Source: Bacillota bacterium (GTDB taxonomy: Bacteria > Bacillota > Dethiobacteria > DTU022 > PWGO01). From it: DNA of 53,765 nt. Shown here in pieces: positions 1 to 8,433 of the stretch. The stretch lies in NCBI GenBank assembly GCA_012518215.1, contig JAAYSV010000054.1, positions 1 through 53,765 of the forward strand, given 5' to 3'. The first letter of the stretch is position 1; each line of letters starts with the position of its first letter. A model generated the notes under the pieces. The model worked only from the letters and a program-made list of their open reading frames with translations, was not told the origin of the DNA and did not search any database. Made by a program: the position numbers and the translations under genes.

Positions 1-23
1 ATATTTAGCTCAACCTTTCTCAT
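1..23 (-). CDS. Transposase, N-terminal fragment (cut by window edge)
   Basis: An ATG at 21-23 on the minus strand opens the frame MRKVELN, which then runs out of the window. It is preceded by a GAGGTG Shine-Dalgarno six bases upstream. The same start is seen at 53741 in the right copy, where one more residue (M) is visible. The start resembles ISNCY-type transposases, but seven residues cannot prove a family. The Shine-Dalgarno is part of a 7-bp inverted repeat that would sequester it. Confidence 0.45.
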
Positions 24-125
24 CAGATTCACCTCGTTTTAATAAAATCAATACGAGGTAACTTTCTAAAAACCGGGACATTTTCCCTTGTCTTCTAATG
101 GGACATTATCGCATGTGAATCACTC
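1..125 (-). mobile_element. 5' end of an insertion sequence (left copy, cut by window edge)
   Basis: These 125 bases are the exact reverse complement of 53639-53763 at the other end. Read on the minus strand the element contains two AATGTCCC boxes, then an inverted repeat (31-37 with 53-59) and the start of an ORF reading out of the window. This layout (terminal boxes, short leader, ORF start) is that of an IS end. The first residues of the ORF recall the ISNCY/IS1202-type transposases, from memory and on very few residues. The inner boundary is set at 125 because the two copies diverge beyond it. The true IS tip could differ by a few bases. Confidence 0.75.
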
Positions 126-152
126 TAACATATCCTCCGAAAAGCGAAAAGT

Positions 153-181
153 TTGACAAACAGGCGGCCTTCCTTTAAAAT
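153..181 (+). promoter_or_regulatory. Sigma-A promoter of tRNA-Trp
   Basis: A -35 box TTGACA (153-158) and a -10 box TAAAAT (176-181) are separated by exactly 17 bases. The predicted start near 188 is five bases before the mature tRNA. The -35 box lies 27 bases inside the end of the left IS copy. Confidence 0.8.
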
Positions 182-192
182 TACTAGCGGAA

Positions 193-268
193 AGGGGAGT
201 AGCTCAACGGGAAGAGCAACGGTCTCCAAAACCGTAGGCTGCGGGTTCGAGTCCTGTCTCCCCTGCCA
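193..268 (+). tRNA. tRNA-Trp (anticodon CCA)
   Basis: A full cloverleaf can be drawn. The acceptor stem pairs AGGGGAG with CTCCCCT, the D stem pairs GCTC with GAGC, and the anticodon stem pairs ACGGT with ACCGT around the loop CTCCAAA, giving anticodon CCA for tryptophan. The T arm contains GGTTCGAGTCC. The discriminator base is G and the 3' CCA is encoded. It has its own promoter (153-181) and is followed at once by a terminator hairpin, so it is a single-gene unit. Confidence 0.97.
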
Positions 269-270
269 CT

Positions 271-310
271 ACAACCGCTGGAAAAGTGCATGATCCAGCG
301 GTTGTTATTT
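271..310 (+). terminator. Terminator after tRNA-Trp
   Basis: An 11-bp perfect inverted repeat (271-281 with 295-305) with a 13-base loop starts two bases after the tRNA CCA and is followed by TATTT. The U-tract is short, but position and stem strength fit a factor-independent terminator. Confidence 0.75.
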
Positions 311-480
311 CAAGGAATCCATTCATAATACTTTCTACTCTTGAGGCCCGTGCGGGGTGAAATTTGTTCTCTAACACAAAAAGGAGACAACCAACCGGCA
401 CAGCGTTTCTCCCCAAACTGGAATTATCATGCAAAGCCCCTTCAATCAATGAATCCGATTCTTTGATGGCATCAGGGCGG

Positions 481-1272
481 TTATTCCACGTTCGAGGCCG
501 ACGTCTGTTTTCTGATAAATTTCTCTGTTTCCCTGAAAACGCTGTCCTTGTCATAATCAACGGTAACCACATGCAGGGAATTATCCACCACGAACATACT
601 TTTATCCGCCGATGAAATATGTTCCATTATGTATTCGGCATTGTCCAGCGGCACCACCGGATCATGGCGGGAAGCAATCACCAATGCCGGTATTTTTATA
701 CGGGGCAAGATGGAATTTGTTTCACCGATAAATTTCAACAACTCGATTATTGATGCAGGGGGCAACCAGAAGTAATTGACCAATTTTACAGAACTGTCAC
801 GGACAGTTTTTCCGATCCCCGGCAGATAGGGAATCACGCGGTTGACAAAAGGAGCCAGTGGAATCAATCTGGCACGCCATCCACCCAGTATCGATGGTGC
901 ACAGATCGGTATTATCCCCGCTATGTCTTCGGGATGTGTTGCAGCCAGATGAAGTGTCAGTGCCCCACCCATGGATAGTCCCGCAACAAAGACACTGGAA
1001 CATACCTTTTTGATTTCTTTCAGTCCTTCACGTGCAGAATCGATCCATTCCAGATAGGTGGATCCGCGCATATCGGCAGGTGTGGTGCCATGCCCCTTCA
1101 ACCTTACACCCATGGCATTTATCCCCTGTTCCCACAGGTACTTTCCCATGGGTTTCAGCTCATGGGGCGACCCGCCAAAGCCGTGAATCAGCAAACATCC
1201 TATCTCGCTTCCGGCTGCTCGGTAAAAAAACGGTTCCGCCCCCGGCATGACCGATCGGTAATTTTTTTTCAT
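481..1272 (-). CDS. Alpha/beta hydrolase, carboxylesterase / monoacylglycerol lipase type
   Basis: This 263-residue protein has the alpha/beta hydrolase layout: an oxyanion-hole motif HGFGG (30-34), a nucleophile elbow GLSMG with Ser100, the acid Asp204 in SRHDP, and His234 in SLHVV. Length and motif spacing match the Est30-like carboxylesterase and monoacylglycerol lipase group, which cleave short or medium acyl esters in the cytoplasm. No signal peptide is seen. The ATG is preceded by a purine-rich AGGGGAGAG ribosome binding site. It lies alone between tRNA-Trp and a 400-bp non-coding stretch, so context does not reveal its substrate. Confidence 0.85.
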   Translation of the reverse strand: MKKNYRSVMPGAEPFFYRAAGSEIGCLLIHGFGGSPHELKPMGKYLWEQGINAMGVRLKGHGTTPADMRGSTYLEWIDSAREGLKEIKKVCSSVFVAGLSMGGALTLHLAATHPEDIAGIIPICAPSILGGWRARLIPLAPFVNRVIPYLPGIGKTVRDSSVKLVNYFWLPPASIIELLKFIGETNSILPRIKIPALVIASRHDPVVPLDNAEYIMEHISSADKSMFVVDNSLHVVTVDYDKDSVFRETEKFIRKQTSASNVE

Positions 1273-1678
1273 CTCTCTCCCCTTCCTTTCCCTTCATGGT
1301 GTCCCTTCAGAAAGTTAACTCATCGCCCAATATCACTTTCTATTATAGAACATCCCCGATTATTTGGAAGGATATTTTCCATGATCCCATGCAAGAAGGG
1401 GGTATTGCACAGTCATACCGTGTTGTTGAAACTGAAATTCTTTTGATAGAACGGGTGCCCGCGGGGGACAGAAAAGGTCATGGCCGGATTCCATTTTGTG
1501 GCGACACCGGCTCCCATCTGCCCACACTCACCATGAAAAACCGCACACCCCGGAAGGGGGATACAAACAGGGAGTTCCTTCCCGCCTGGCTGCATCTCGA
1601 TGCCACAACCACGCAGATTCCCCCGATAATCCATCCATGCAACTGCCATCATGTTTCTGCCTTTCAAACCCTCTTGCT
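1273..1678. other. Intergenic stretch without a convincing gene
   Basis: These 406 bases lie between the DUF3825-like gene and the hydrolase. A 138-codon frame on the minus strand (1413-1829) overlaps the end of the upstream gene, is rich in Cys, Gly and Pro, has no clear ribosome binding site and resembles no family I know. No tRNA, strong hairpin or promoter was recognised. It may be decayed sequence next to the IS-flanked contig end. Confidence 0.4.
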
Positions 1679-2497
1679 TCAGGGTTTCAGCCAGTAGATA
1701 TCGGGCCTCGCAATCAGGCGGGCGTTGTTGTAAGCCATGTCCAGCGTCAAGCATGTCATACCCGCATAATAATTGTCTTGTTTGGAAATAGCCAGAGCCA
1801 CATCCACCACATCTGGATCTTGCAAGCAAATCGGTATCAGCAACTGGATTTCGTTTTTATAATATTGGGGCACCGCTTCTTTGTAATTTGCCTCGATTTT
1901 TTTCTTGGCTATATCTATCGCTCCGGTAAAGAGTGGGGTCAAATTGGGATTCTCCCTCACGCTTGGGGGTATTCTTTCTTTATTGAGTTCATTGCCCATG
2001 ATGTGATCGATATTGACCCTCAAACTAAGATTGGTATCGTACAATAGATCGCTGATATCTTCAAAATAATTGGCTCTCCTGGGAAGGGGAAATATCCTTT
2101 CAAGATAGGCATTGCTTTCTTCATAAAATCCCTTGAAATACCAGGGGACCTCGAAATAAGGGTTGGTGTTTTTTTCAAAATAGGCATAGATGTACTGATA
2201 GTTCCTGGTGAACAACCCTGTGTTGAAACAAGCTTCCTGGTCAGAGGTAAATAATTTGCTGTTTTTTTCTTCATCCTTCATATTTTCCTCTTCGAATTTC
2301 AATCTCTGAAAGGTATGAACTATGTAATTTTCCAGAATGGGGTTATTCTTGTTTTTACTTTTTTCACTCAACACCGGGTCCCTGAATTTCCAGTCTTCTT
2401 TCAGGCAGAGGCTCTCCAGATAATCAAGCTGGCTTTGCCACCCCTTGGGGACAACCGTAAATTCATAAAATTCCATATAAGCATTTGGTTCGTTCAA
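1679..2497 (-). CDS. DUF3825-like domain protein, function unknown
   Basis: The 272-residue protein is rich in Asn, Tyr and charged residues and has no membrane segment. The middle segment (NTGLFTRNYQYIYAYFE, about 90-110) and the segment LPRRANYFEDISDLLYDT (about 138-155), followed by DHI and ERIP, resemble what I recall of the DUF3825 family. The biochemical role of that family is not known; members are often accessory genes. It is a single gene with more than 250 non-coding bases on each side. An accessory or horizontally acquired origin is plausible but unproven. Confidence 0.6.
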   Translation of the reverse strand: MNEPNAYMEFYEFTVVPKGWQSQLDYLESLCLKEDWKFRDPVLSEKSKNKNNPILENYIVHTFQRLKFEEENMKDEEKNSKLFTSDQEACFNTGLFTRNYQYIYAYFEKNTNPYFEVPWYFKGFYEESNAYLERIFPLPRRANYFEDISDLLYDTNLSLRVNIDHIMGNELNKERIPPSVRENPNLTPLFTGAIDIAKKKIEANYKEAVPQYYKNEIQLLIPICLQDPDVVDVALAISKQDNYYAGMTCLTLDMAYNNARLIARPDIYWLKP

Positions 2498-2757
2498 TTT
2501 GATCCCTCCATTTACATTTTTTGATTCTTATTCTTTATATAAGTATATTTTTGAAGTGATTTTTAGAACAATCAGGACTGTCGGTGTTCCGCATACACGA
2601 ATGAACGGTCAAGGAGAGTTTCAAACGAGGTTGGCAATAGCGGCATTGCCGCCCCTTCACCATGACGGATGGAAATATGTCACCTGCATGATAACGGTTC
2701 AGGTTGAAGAAAAAATAATGCGTCCTGGCATTGGCAGTTGTAAAGTTTGCACTGGCA

Positions 2758-3999
2758 TCACCTTCTGGCAGCAAAATCATCGTTCCCCGGCAAGCCCAGG
2801 AAAAAATCCATCAGCCTGTGACCTTCGGGAATATGCAGGCCAGTTCTGGCGGCGCTTTCCTCACAGTACCTTTCCCCGGCACTGATAATCTTGTCGCCCC
2901 GTGAATAAATCAAGAAGGGAACCGGGTCGTCAGTGTGGGTTCGCAATGACAGTGGAGTGAAATGATCGGGAAGGAAAAGAATCTTGTAGTCGATATTTTT
3001 CCGGTCCATGTTCTCCTTCATTTCTTTCACCACAAATCTATCGATAAATTCTATCGCTTTGACTTTGTTTTCATGTTCGTTGCGATGGCTGCATTCATCA
3101 GGGGCTTCGATATGCAGATAAACAAAATCCTTCCCCCTCTCGAGTGCTTCCAGGGCGGCTTTCACCTTGCCGGCATAGTCCGTATGCAAGTTTCCCGTAG
3201 CACCCCGGACATCGATCGATTCCATTCCTGCACAGATCCCCAGCCCCTTGATCAGATCCACGGCGGAGATAACCGCCCCCGATAGACCATATTTATTTTT
3301 GAAATCGGGCAGTAACGGACTGCGTCCTTCCCCCCAGATCCAGATTGAATTTGCCGGTTCAAGCCCGCTCCCGGCTCTCTTCCTGTTTATTTCATGATCC
3401 GAGAGCAAATCGAAACTTCTGACCATCATATCGATAATTATTTCCTTGCCCTTCCCCCGGGGGAGATGGCCGGAAATGTTCCGGCCGATTATGTCATGCG
3501 GCGGTGTAAGATCCCATTCAAAAGGACCCCCTTCCCAGATCATCAGGTGGCGGTAACTTTTTCCGCTGTAAAACCTGATCCCCTCCGCAGTGAAATTCTT
3601 CTCCAGTTCTTTGATGAGTATCCTCGCCTCATCGGTAGTTACTTCATCGGCGCTGTAATCAACCATCTTTTTATTTTCATACGGTTCGTCATCTGAAAGA
3701 GTAACCAGGTTACACCTGAATGAAATATCCTTCTTCCCCATTTTGATACCCATGCTGGCAGCCTCATAGGGAGAACGGCCGCTATAATATCTGGCAGGGT
3801 CATATCCCATCACCGAAAGATTGGCCGTATCACTGCCCGGAGGCATACCCGCAGGAACGGTCCGGGCCGTCCCCATGAGACCCCGTTCGGCCATGAAATC
3901 AATGGCCGGCTTCCGCGCAATCTGAAGAGGGGTCTTGCCTTCAAAGCGTTCCAGGGGATAATCCCCCATACCATCACCAAGTATCACAATATATTTCAT
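2758..3999 (-). CDS. apgM: Cofactor-independent phosphoglycerate mutase, archaeal (ApgM) type
   Basis: The protein would interconvert 3- and 2-phosphoglycerate in glycolysis and gluconeogenesis. It is 413 residues long, as usual for the ApgM branch of the alkaline phosphatase superfamily. Metal ligands are visible in GDGMGD (8-13), and the phosphate-accepting Ser56 sits in GSDTANLSVMGYDP. Later metal-binding segments are HIEAPDECSH and LPDHFTPLSLRTH. Some members were once proposed to be homoserine kinases, but no threonine genes lie nearby. The ATG has a GAGGAAA site upstream. It follows the LOG-like gene by 18 bases and is probably the last gene of that operon. Confidence 0.92.
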   Translation of the reverse strand: MKYIVILGDGMGDYPLERFEGKTPLQIARKPAIDFMAERGLMGTARTVPAGMPPGSDTANLSVMGYDPARYYSGRSPYEAASMGIKMGKKDISFRCNLVTLSDDEPYENKKMVDYSADEVTTDEARILIKELEKNFTAEGIRFYSGKSYRHLMIWEGGPFEWDLTPPHDIIGRNISGHLPRGKGKEIIIDMMVRSFDLLSDHEINRKRAGSGLEPANSIWIWGEGRSPLLPDFKNKYGLSGAVISAVDLIKGLGICAGMESIDVRGATGNLHTDYAGKVKAALEALERGKDFVYLHIEAPDECSHRNEHENKVKAIEFIDRFVVKEMKENMDRKNIDYKILFLPDHFTPLSLRTHTDDPVPFLIYSRGDKIISAGERYCEESAARTGLHIPEGHRLMDFFLGLPGNDDFAARR

Positions 4000-4017
4000 T
4001 TATTTTTTCCTCGCTTT

Positions 4018-4614
4018 TTATCGATTGCATTCTCCAAGCAATCTGTACAATGTTTCGATGGCCTCTGCTGGAGTGTCGCAATGAATGATCTTCCGTTCTT
4101 CTCCCCCGGGGCTATCCAGATTCCATGTATGAATTCCCACGACCGGTTTCCCCATTTTCATGGTCAGCGCTATTTCGGAAAGAGTACCGTATTCTCCGTC
4201 TATGGCAATGGCCCCGTCAATAGTTCTGGCGATGATTGCGTTTCTTGCCTCTCCCATTCCCGTCGCCACCGCATATGTTAGACAATCATTTCCTTCTTGA
4301 TGGTCATCACCGGACAGGATTCCGATTGCTGTTCCCCCGGCATTGCCTGCCCCGCGCGAAGCGGCTTCCATCACCCCGCCACCACCCCCGCAGACCAGGA
4401 TGGCCCCGCGACGGGCAATCTCTGCTCCCACTTCTTCCGCCATCCGCAACGAAGAAGTGTCACATTCCCCGGATCCTATGACTCCAATGTAATACAAGGC
4501 ATCACACTCCTGAATTCGTGGTCCGGCAAGACCATCAACACACATGGCGGAAAGCAGATGATCGGCCTGCCTTATATTGATACGTTTTTGCCCCCGGGAG
4601 AACACATGGATCAT
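4018..4614 (-). CDS. TIGR00725 family / LOG-like Rossmann-fold protein
   Basis: The 198-residue protein has the nucleotide-binding glycine loop CGGGGGGVMEA (75-85) and the motif DGEYGTLSE (139-147), which corresponds to the PGGxGTxxE signature of lysine-decarboxylase-like (LOG, MoCo carrier) proteins. The TIGR00725 group is uncharacterised; related LOG proteins are nucleoside-5'-monophosphate phosphoribohydrolases. The family core starts near residue 42, so about 40 N-terminal residues are extra. The ATG sits one base after the yraN stop (TGA-C-ATG), which supports translational coupling and this start, although a shorter start cannot be excluded. Confidence 0.8.
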   Translation of the reverse strand: MIHVFSRGQKRINIRQADHLLSAMCVDGLAGPRIQECDALYYIGVIGSGECDTSSLRMAEEVGAEIARRGAILVCGGGGGVMEAASRGAGNAGGTAIGILSGDDHQEGNDCLTYAVATGMGEARNAIIARTIDGAIAIDGEYGTLSEIALTMKMGKPVVGIHTWNLDSPGGEERKIIHCDTPAEAIETLYRLLGECNR

Positions 4615-4615
4615 G

Positions 4616-4975
4616 TCATGTTATCCCGGCAATATGGTTGATGCTCTCCGTCCCGTCCTCACGGTTAAATTTTATACCGATAAAATCAAACCGGCAAGGC
4701 ACTTCCCTTCGCAACTCGGTGGAGAGATAGTAGTTGGCCAGATCTATCAGCCTGTTCATCTTGCGGTCAGAAATTGACTGTTCCGGCGGTCCGAAACTAC
4801 CCGACCACCTGCTTCTGACCTCCACGAAAACGAGCATGCCCTCCCGCCTGGCGATGAGGTCTATCTCACCCAGTGAACAACGATAATTGCGCGTGACTAT
4901 CTCGTAACCTTTCGATTGGAGATAGTCTGCAGCCAGCTTTTCACCTTTCATGCCCCTGGCCCGTTTGTTCCCCAT
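4616..4975 (-). CDS. yraN: YraN family putative endonuclease (UPF0102)
   Basis: A 119-residue protein with the YraN core: GEIDLIA (36-42) followed by VFVEVRSR (49-56). Asp39, Glu52 and Arg54 occupy the positions of a PD-(D/E)XK nuclease centre; most family members have Lys where this one has Arg54. The cellular role is not firmly established, though the fold suggests a Holliday-junction-resolvase-like nuclease. Placement directly after rnhB is conserved across Firmicutes and many other bacteria. Confidence 0.9.
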   Translation of the reverse strand: MGNKRARGMKGEKLAADYLQSKGYEIVTRNYRCSLGEIDLIARREGMLVFVEVRSRWSGSFGPPEQSISDRKMNRLIDLANYYLSTELRREVPCRFDFIGIKFNREDGTESINHIAGIT

Positions 4976-5028
4976 GCTTGTTTCCCTCTATCTTCCACTC
5001 ATTTTTAACCTGTTGAAAACCAGGATTT

Positions 5029-5805
5029 CTATCCCAGGCAGAAGGAACGCCTATGTACCGGTGATGGCCCGTAAGTTTGCAATGCTTTTCGATGCTCGGC
5101 AGTGCCATAGCCCTTGTGACGTGCAAAACCATATTGCGGATACTTGACATCAAGTTCCTCCATGATCCGATCCCTGGTTACCTTGGCAATTATGGATGCA
5201 GCCGCTATGGAAACAGAAAGCCCGTCCCCACCTGAAATGGCTCTTTGCGGGCAAGGAATATCGGGGACAGGAAAACCATCCACCAGCACAAAATCGGGCG
5301 GCACCAGAAGTCCTTTCACGGCGTCGGCCATGGCCAACAATGTAGCCCGGTAAATATTCAGGGCATCAATCTGCTCCACGTCAACGATGCCCACCCCCAT
5401 GTCGATCAATTCCTCCTGGAGACGGGTATAAAGAGAATCTCTTTGTTTGGGGGTCAGTTTTTTTGAATCATCAAGTCCTGCAAAATCTACGTCCAGGGGC
5501 AGGACAACAGCTGCAGCCACGACCGGACCGGCCAGAGGGCCCCTGCCGGCCTCGTCCACGCCGGCAATGACCATGTATCCGGCCTGCCTTGCCGCCAGTT
5601 CATATTTTTTCAGCTCGCGGAGCCGTTTCAATTCCTTCTTCTTCTCTTCTTCTTTTTTCAGGTACCTTTCCACAAGTTTTCGGGCCCCCTTGCGCGGATC
5701 CTTCCCGAGCAAAACGATTTGTTTCTCATCGAGAAGGTTGTTGTCCAGCATCCGTGCAATCTCGCCCAGGGTCAATCCCCGCATTTCATGTCCCCCCCCG
5801 GCCAT
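5029..5805 (-). CDS. rnhB: Ribonuclease HII
   Basis: The enzyme nicks RNA in RNA-DNA hybrids and removes single ribonucleotides from DNA. The catalytic core starts with GVDEAGRGPLAGPV (82-95), giving Asp84 and Glu85. The other two carboxylates are Asp176 in LVDG and Asp194 in GGD, with the usual 18-residue spacing, and AAASIIAKVTRD follows. At 258 residues it has an N-terminal extension of about 75 residues with a Lys/Glu-rich helix (47-70), typical of the Bacillus-like form. Its ATG shares one base with the ylqF stop (TGATG), indicating coupling. Confidence 0.96.
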   Translation of the reverse strand: MAGGGHEMRGLTLGEIARMLDNNLLDEKQIVLLGKDPRKGARKLVERYLKKEEEKKKELKRLRELKKYELAARQAGYMVIAGVDEAGRGPLAGPVVAAAVVLPLDVDFAGLDDSKKLTPKQRDSLYTRLQEELIDMGVGIVDVEQIDALNIYRATLLAMADAVKGLLVPPDFVLVDGFPVPDIPCPQRAISGGDGLSVSIAAASIIAKVTRDRIMEELDVKYPQYGFARHKGYGTAEHRKALQTYGPSPVHRRSFCLG

Positions 5806-6647
5806 CAGCCGCCTGTCGGCACCTCCAGGGAATACCGCCCCAACAAGCCGCTCCTGAATTCCTTCAGCAATATCTGCGCCGCCGCATTCGAATCAATTTC
5901 CCCCCCGGCCCGGAGGCAACCTCTTCTTGAGCCTATCAATTTCAATACTTCCTCCGTATGCAAGGCATCGATAATCGCCCTGTCGCCATACCGTCCGGCT
6001 ATTCCTTCTTTCAGCCCCCGGATTCCCGATTCGTTCAACAACCATTCCGCCACCTTCGGGGAATCGAATCGGGAGTCTTCCAGCATCCCCAGAACCGCCA
6101 GGACATTGAAGGTTTCGGCATTGACATGTGGATGAATGATCCCTACCGTATCGAGCAGTTCCCATCCTTCCTTGATTCTTATCCATTGTTTTCCACGTGT
6201 AATTCCCGGCTGATCCCCGGTTTTTGCAGATTTTCTCCCCAGCAACGAATTGATAATCGTCGATTTACCCACATTGGGAATACCGACTACCAGGACCCTG
6301 CCGGGCCGTCTGAACCTTGGCCTCGCTGACATCATGCCTGTTCTGTCCAAAACCGAAAATATCGTGGAGGGGGAATGCCGAATACTGAAAGAAAGAGCCC
6401 TCGCATTCTCTTTTTTGTAAAAGTTCAACCAGCGGTGAGTGACCTCGGGGTCAGCCAGATCCGATTTGTTGAGAACGATGATCCGATGAGATTTTCCGGC
6501 TATATTTCCAAGGATGGGGTTACTGCTGCTGCATGGAGCACGAGCGTCGAGAACTTCAATAACATGATTCACGGCCTTGATCTGTTCCCTGATCTCCCGT
6601 AAATGACGTGCAGATCCATGGTTGATCTTTCTATTGCCCAATTTCAT
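5805..6647 (-). CDS. ylqF: Ribosome biogenesis GTPase YlqF/RbgA
   Basis: This circularly permuted GTPase assists late 50S subunit assembly. G4 (NKSD, 60-63) comes before G1 (GIPNVGKS, 122-129), as expected for the family. The G3 motif reads DTVG (166-169) instead of the usual DTPG. The C-terminal helical domain that contacts rRNA follows, for a total of 280 residues. It lies between lepB (6-base gap) and rnhB (1-base overlap), the standard Firmicutes order. Confidence 0.95.
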   Translation of the reverse strand: MKLGNRKINHGSARHLREIREQIKAVNHVIEVLDARAPCSSSNPILGNIAGKSHRIIVLNKSDLADPEVTHRWLNFYKKENARALSFSIRHSPSTIFSVLDRTGMMSARPRFRRPGRVLVVGIPNVGKSTIINSLLGRKSAKTGDQPGITRGKQWIRIKEGWELLDTVGIIHPHVNAETFNVLAVLGMLEDSRFDSPKVAEWLLNESGIRGLKEGIAGRYGDRAIIDALHTEEVLKLIGSRRGCLRAGGEIDSNAAAQILLKEFRSGLLGRYSLEVPTGG

Positions 6648-6653
6648 TCCCCA

Positions 6654-7160
6654 TTAGTTTATACGTCGGAGACTATCCAGGGGCCAGAAAACGATGCTGG
6701 CGCGCCCCTTGACTTTTTCCAGAGAGACAAATCCCACATCGGGATAACGGCTATCCCTGCTGTTGGGGCGATTGTCGCCAAGAACAAATATGTGTTCCGG
6801 GGGTACCGTTACGGGGCCATAATCTTGCATTGCACCATTCTTCAGATAGGATTCATTCACCGGCAATCCATTGCGGTACAGTTTGTTGTCGATTATCTGG
6901 ATCGTATCCCCCTCCACCCCCACCGCTCTTTTGATAAAATCACGGCGGCCCTGATAATTGAATACAACGATATCTCCCTGTTCCGGATTGGAAAAATGGT
7001 AGACCATCTTGTTGACGATTATTCTTTCGCTGTTATTCAGCGTTGGAATCATCGATTCCCCTTCAACCAGAAAATGTTCCATCACGAACATTCTGAATAG
7101 CAAAGCCACAACCACAGCTATAATAATCGCACGTACCCATTCCCAGACCTCTTTCAACAA
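6654..7160 (-). CDS. lepB: Signal peptidase I
   Basis: A membrane protease that removes signal peptides from exported proteins. One N-terminal membrane segment (about 9-27) is followed by the catalytic box GESMIPTL with Ser36 and by RRDFIKRAVG with Lys77, the Ser-Lys dyad. The late motif GDNRPNSRDSR is present. At 168 residues it is a typical short Firmicutes SipS-like enzyme with one membrane anchor. The start is TTG, eight bases after a GGGAGG site. It belongs to the rplS-lepB-ylqF-rnhB-yraN unit. Confidence 0.95.
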   Translation of the reverse strand: MLKEVWEWVRAIIIAVVVALLFRMFVMEHFLVEGESMIPTLNNSERIIVNKMVYHFSNPEQGDIVVFNYQGRRDFIKRAVGVEGDTIQIIDNKLYRNGLPVNESYLKNGAMQDYGPVTVPPEHIFVLGDNRPNSRDSRYPDVGFVSLEKVKGRASIVFWPLDSLRRIN

Positions 7161-7242
7161 GAAACCGGCCTCCCATCAAACAATGGCGATAAAACAGCGG
7201 ACAACCGAAGCAAACAACCAAGATGGCCGTATTCTTTCACCT

Positions 7243-7584
7243 TTAACGCTTTTCCTTGATGCGGGATTTCTTCCCGGTAAGTTTCCGCAAATAGTAGAGG
7301 CGGGCACGCCTGACTGCCCCTTTTTTGACCACCTCGATGTGTGATATCATGGGGGAATGCAAAGGAAAAACCCTCTCGGCCCCGATTCCAAATGACACCC
7401 TGCGCACGGTAAAGGTTTCTCTGGAACCTCCCCCGCGCCTCCGGATCACGACCCCTTCAAATATCTGTGTTCTTTCACGAGTTCCCTCAACTACTTTTAC
7501 GTGAACTTTGACCTGATCACCGGGTGAAAAATCCGGAATATCTTTTTTCAGGTACTGTTTTTCAACATCACGTATCATATCCAT
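7243..7584 (-). CDS. rplS: 50S ribosomal protein L19
   Basis: A 113-residue protein with the L19 core: [16 protein letters not shown], then [11 protein letters not shown] and [15 protein letters not shown], ending in a basic [16 protein letters not shown] tail. It binds 23S rRNA at the subunit interface. The ATG follows a GAGGAGG site. It has its own strong promoter (7636-7664) although trmD lies only 115 bases upstream, so L19 can be made independently of the rpsP-trmD unit. Confidence 0.98.
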   Translation of the reverse strand: MDMIRDVEKQYLKKDIPDFSPGDQVKVHVKVVEGTRERTQIFEGVVIRRRGGGSRETFTVRRVSFGIGAERVFPLHSPMISHIEVVKKGAVRRARLYYLRKLTGKKSRIKEKR

Positions 7585-7604
7585 TGGACTGCCTCCTCAA
7601 GTTA

Positions 7605-7630
7605 ATACCCGTAAAGTCCCCATTTTACGA
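7605..7630 (-). promoter_or_regulatory. 5' hairpin of the rplS leader (possible L19-leader element)
   Basis: Transcripts from the promoter at 7636-7664 would begin near 7629 and carry a 6-bp hairpin (7624-7629 with 7610-7615, CGTAAA/TTTACG) directly at the 5' end, followed by the GAGGAGG site. L19 leaders are known autoregulatory elements in Firmicutes. Assignment here rests only on position and a short hairpin. Confidence 0.35.
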
Positions 7631-7635
7631 GGCAT

Positions 7636-7664
7636 ATTATAGCATACAGAATTTTCTTTGACAA
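7636..7664 (-). promoter_or_regulatory. Sigma-A promoter of rplS operon
   Basis: On the minus strand a TTGTCA -35 box (7659-7664) and a perfect TATAAT -10 box (7636-7641) are separated by 17 bases. It would drive rplS-lepB-ylqF-rnhB-yraN and probably the genes after them. Confidence 0.75.
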
Positions 7665-7699
7665 CAATAACGGGCCTCCGGAAAAACCCGGCAATCACT

Positions 7700-8416
7700 T
7701 CAACCTTCCCCTTCCTCCCCGGAATCATTGCCGTTTCCATCCAGCAGATCCGGCCTTCGTTCCCGGGTAGCCTCCATCGCCCGCCGGTGTCGCCATTTTT
7801 CTATCAACCCATGGTTGCCCGACAACAATACATCGGGAACAGGATATCCCTCGAACATCGGTGGCCTGGTGTACTGGGGATATTCAAGCAATCCCCCGGC
7901 AAAGGTAAATGATTCGTCTTTCACAGCGTCACTGGACAGGACTCCCGGCAGAAGCCTTACCACTGCGTCAGTTACCGCCATAGCCGGAATTTCCCCGCCG
8001 GTCAGGATGTAATCGCCAATCGATATTTCCTCATGAACCAGGTACTGGCGCACCCGTTCATCCACCCCCTCATAATGACCACACAGCAAAATGAGGTGTT
8101 CCCTGACAGCGAGCCCGGCTGCAATCCTCTGGTCAAAAACCTTGCCCCTCGGGGACATCAAGATCACATACGGGGCCCCCTTGCCTCGGGTGCCCAGTTC
8201 CCTTACGGCCATGAATAGCGGTTCCGGCTTCAGAACCATCCCGCCCCCCCCGCCATAAGGGTAATCGTCTACCTGGCGATGTTTTCCCCCGGCATAATCC
8301 CTCAGGTCAACAATATTGATACTGACCAGGTTTCTATCCAGCGCCCGCTTGATCATGCTTTCCTGGAAAGGACCGTTGAACATCCCGGGAAATATGGTAA
8401 CAATATCGATATGCAT
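7700..8416 (-). CDS. trmD: tRNA (guanine-37-N1)-methyltransferase
   Basis: A SAM-dependent SPOUT methyltransferase that makes m1G37 in tRNAs reading CNN and some other codons, preventing +1 frameshifting. The 238 residues include MHIDIVTIFPGMF at the start, DDYPYGGGGGM, the knot motifs LLCGHYEGVDERV and ISIGDYILTGGE, and the C-terminal PQYTRP segment. The start ATG has a GGAGGT site. It follows rimM by 17 bases in the conserved rpsP-khpA-rimM-trmD order. Confidence 0.98.
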   Translation of the reverse strand: MHIDIVTIFPGMFNGPFQESMIKRALDRNLVSINIVDLRDYAGGKHRQVDDYPYGGGGGMVLKPEPLFMAVRELGTRGKGAPYVILMSPRGKVFDQRIAAGLAVREHLILLCGHYEGVDERVRQYLVHEEISIGDYILTGGEIPAMAVTDAVVRLLPGVLSSDAVKDESFTFAGGLLEYPQYTRPPMFEGYPVPDVLLSGNHGLIEKWRHRRAMEATRERRPDLLDGNGNDSGEEGEG

Positions 8417-8433
8417 GGTGACCTCCAGACAGA

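Noticed and set aside
204-572. Minus-strand 122-codon frame ending in GLEPAAYGFGDRCSS
   Set aside because: The C-terminal part is the translated complement of tRNA-Trp, a well-known false ORF.
1413-1829. Minus-strand 138-codon frame downstream of the DUF3825-like gene
   Set aside because: It overlaps that gene, lacks a ribosome binding site and resembles no family.
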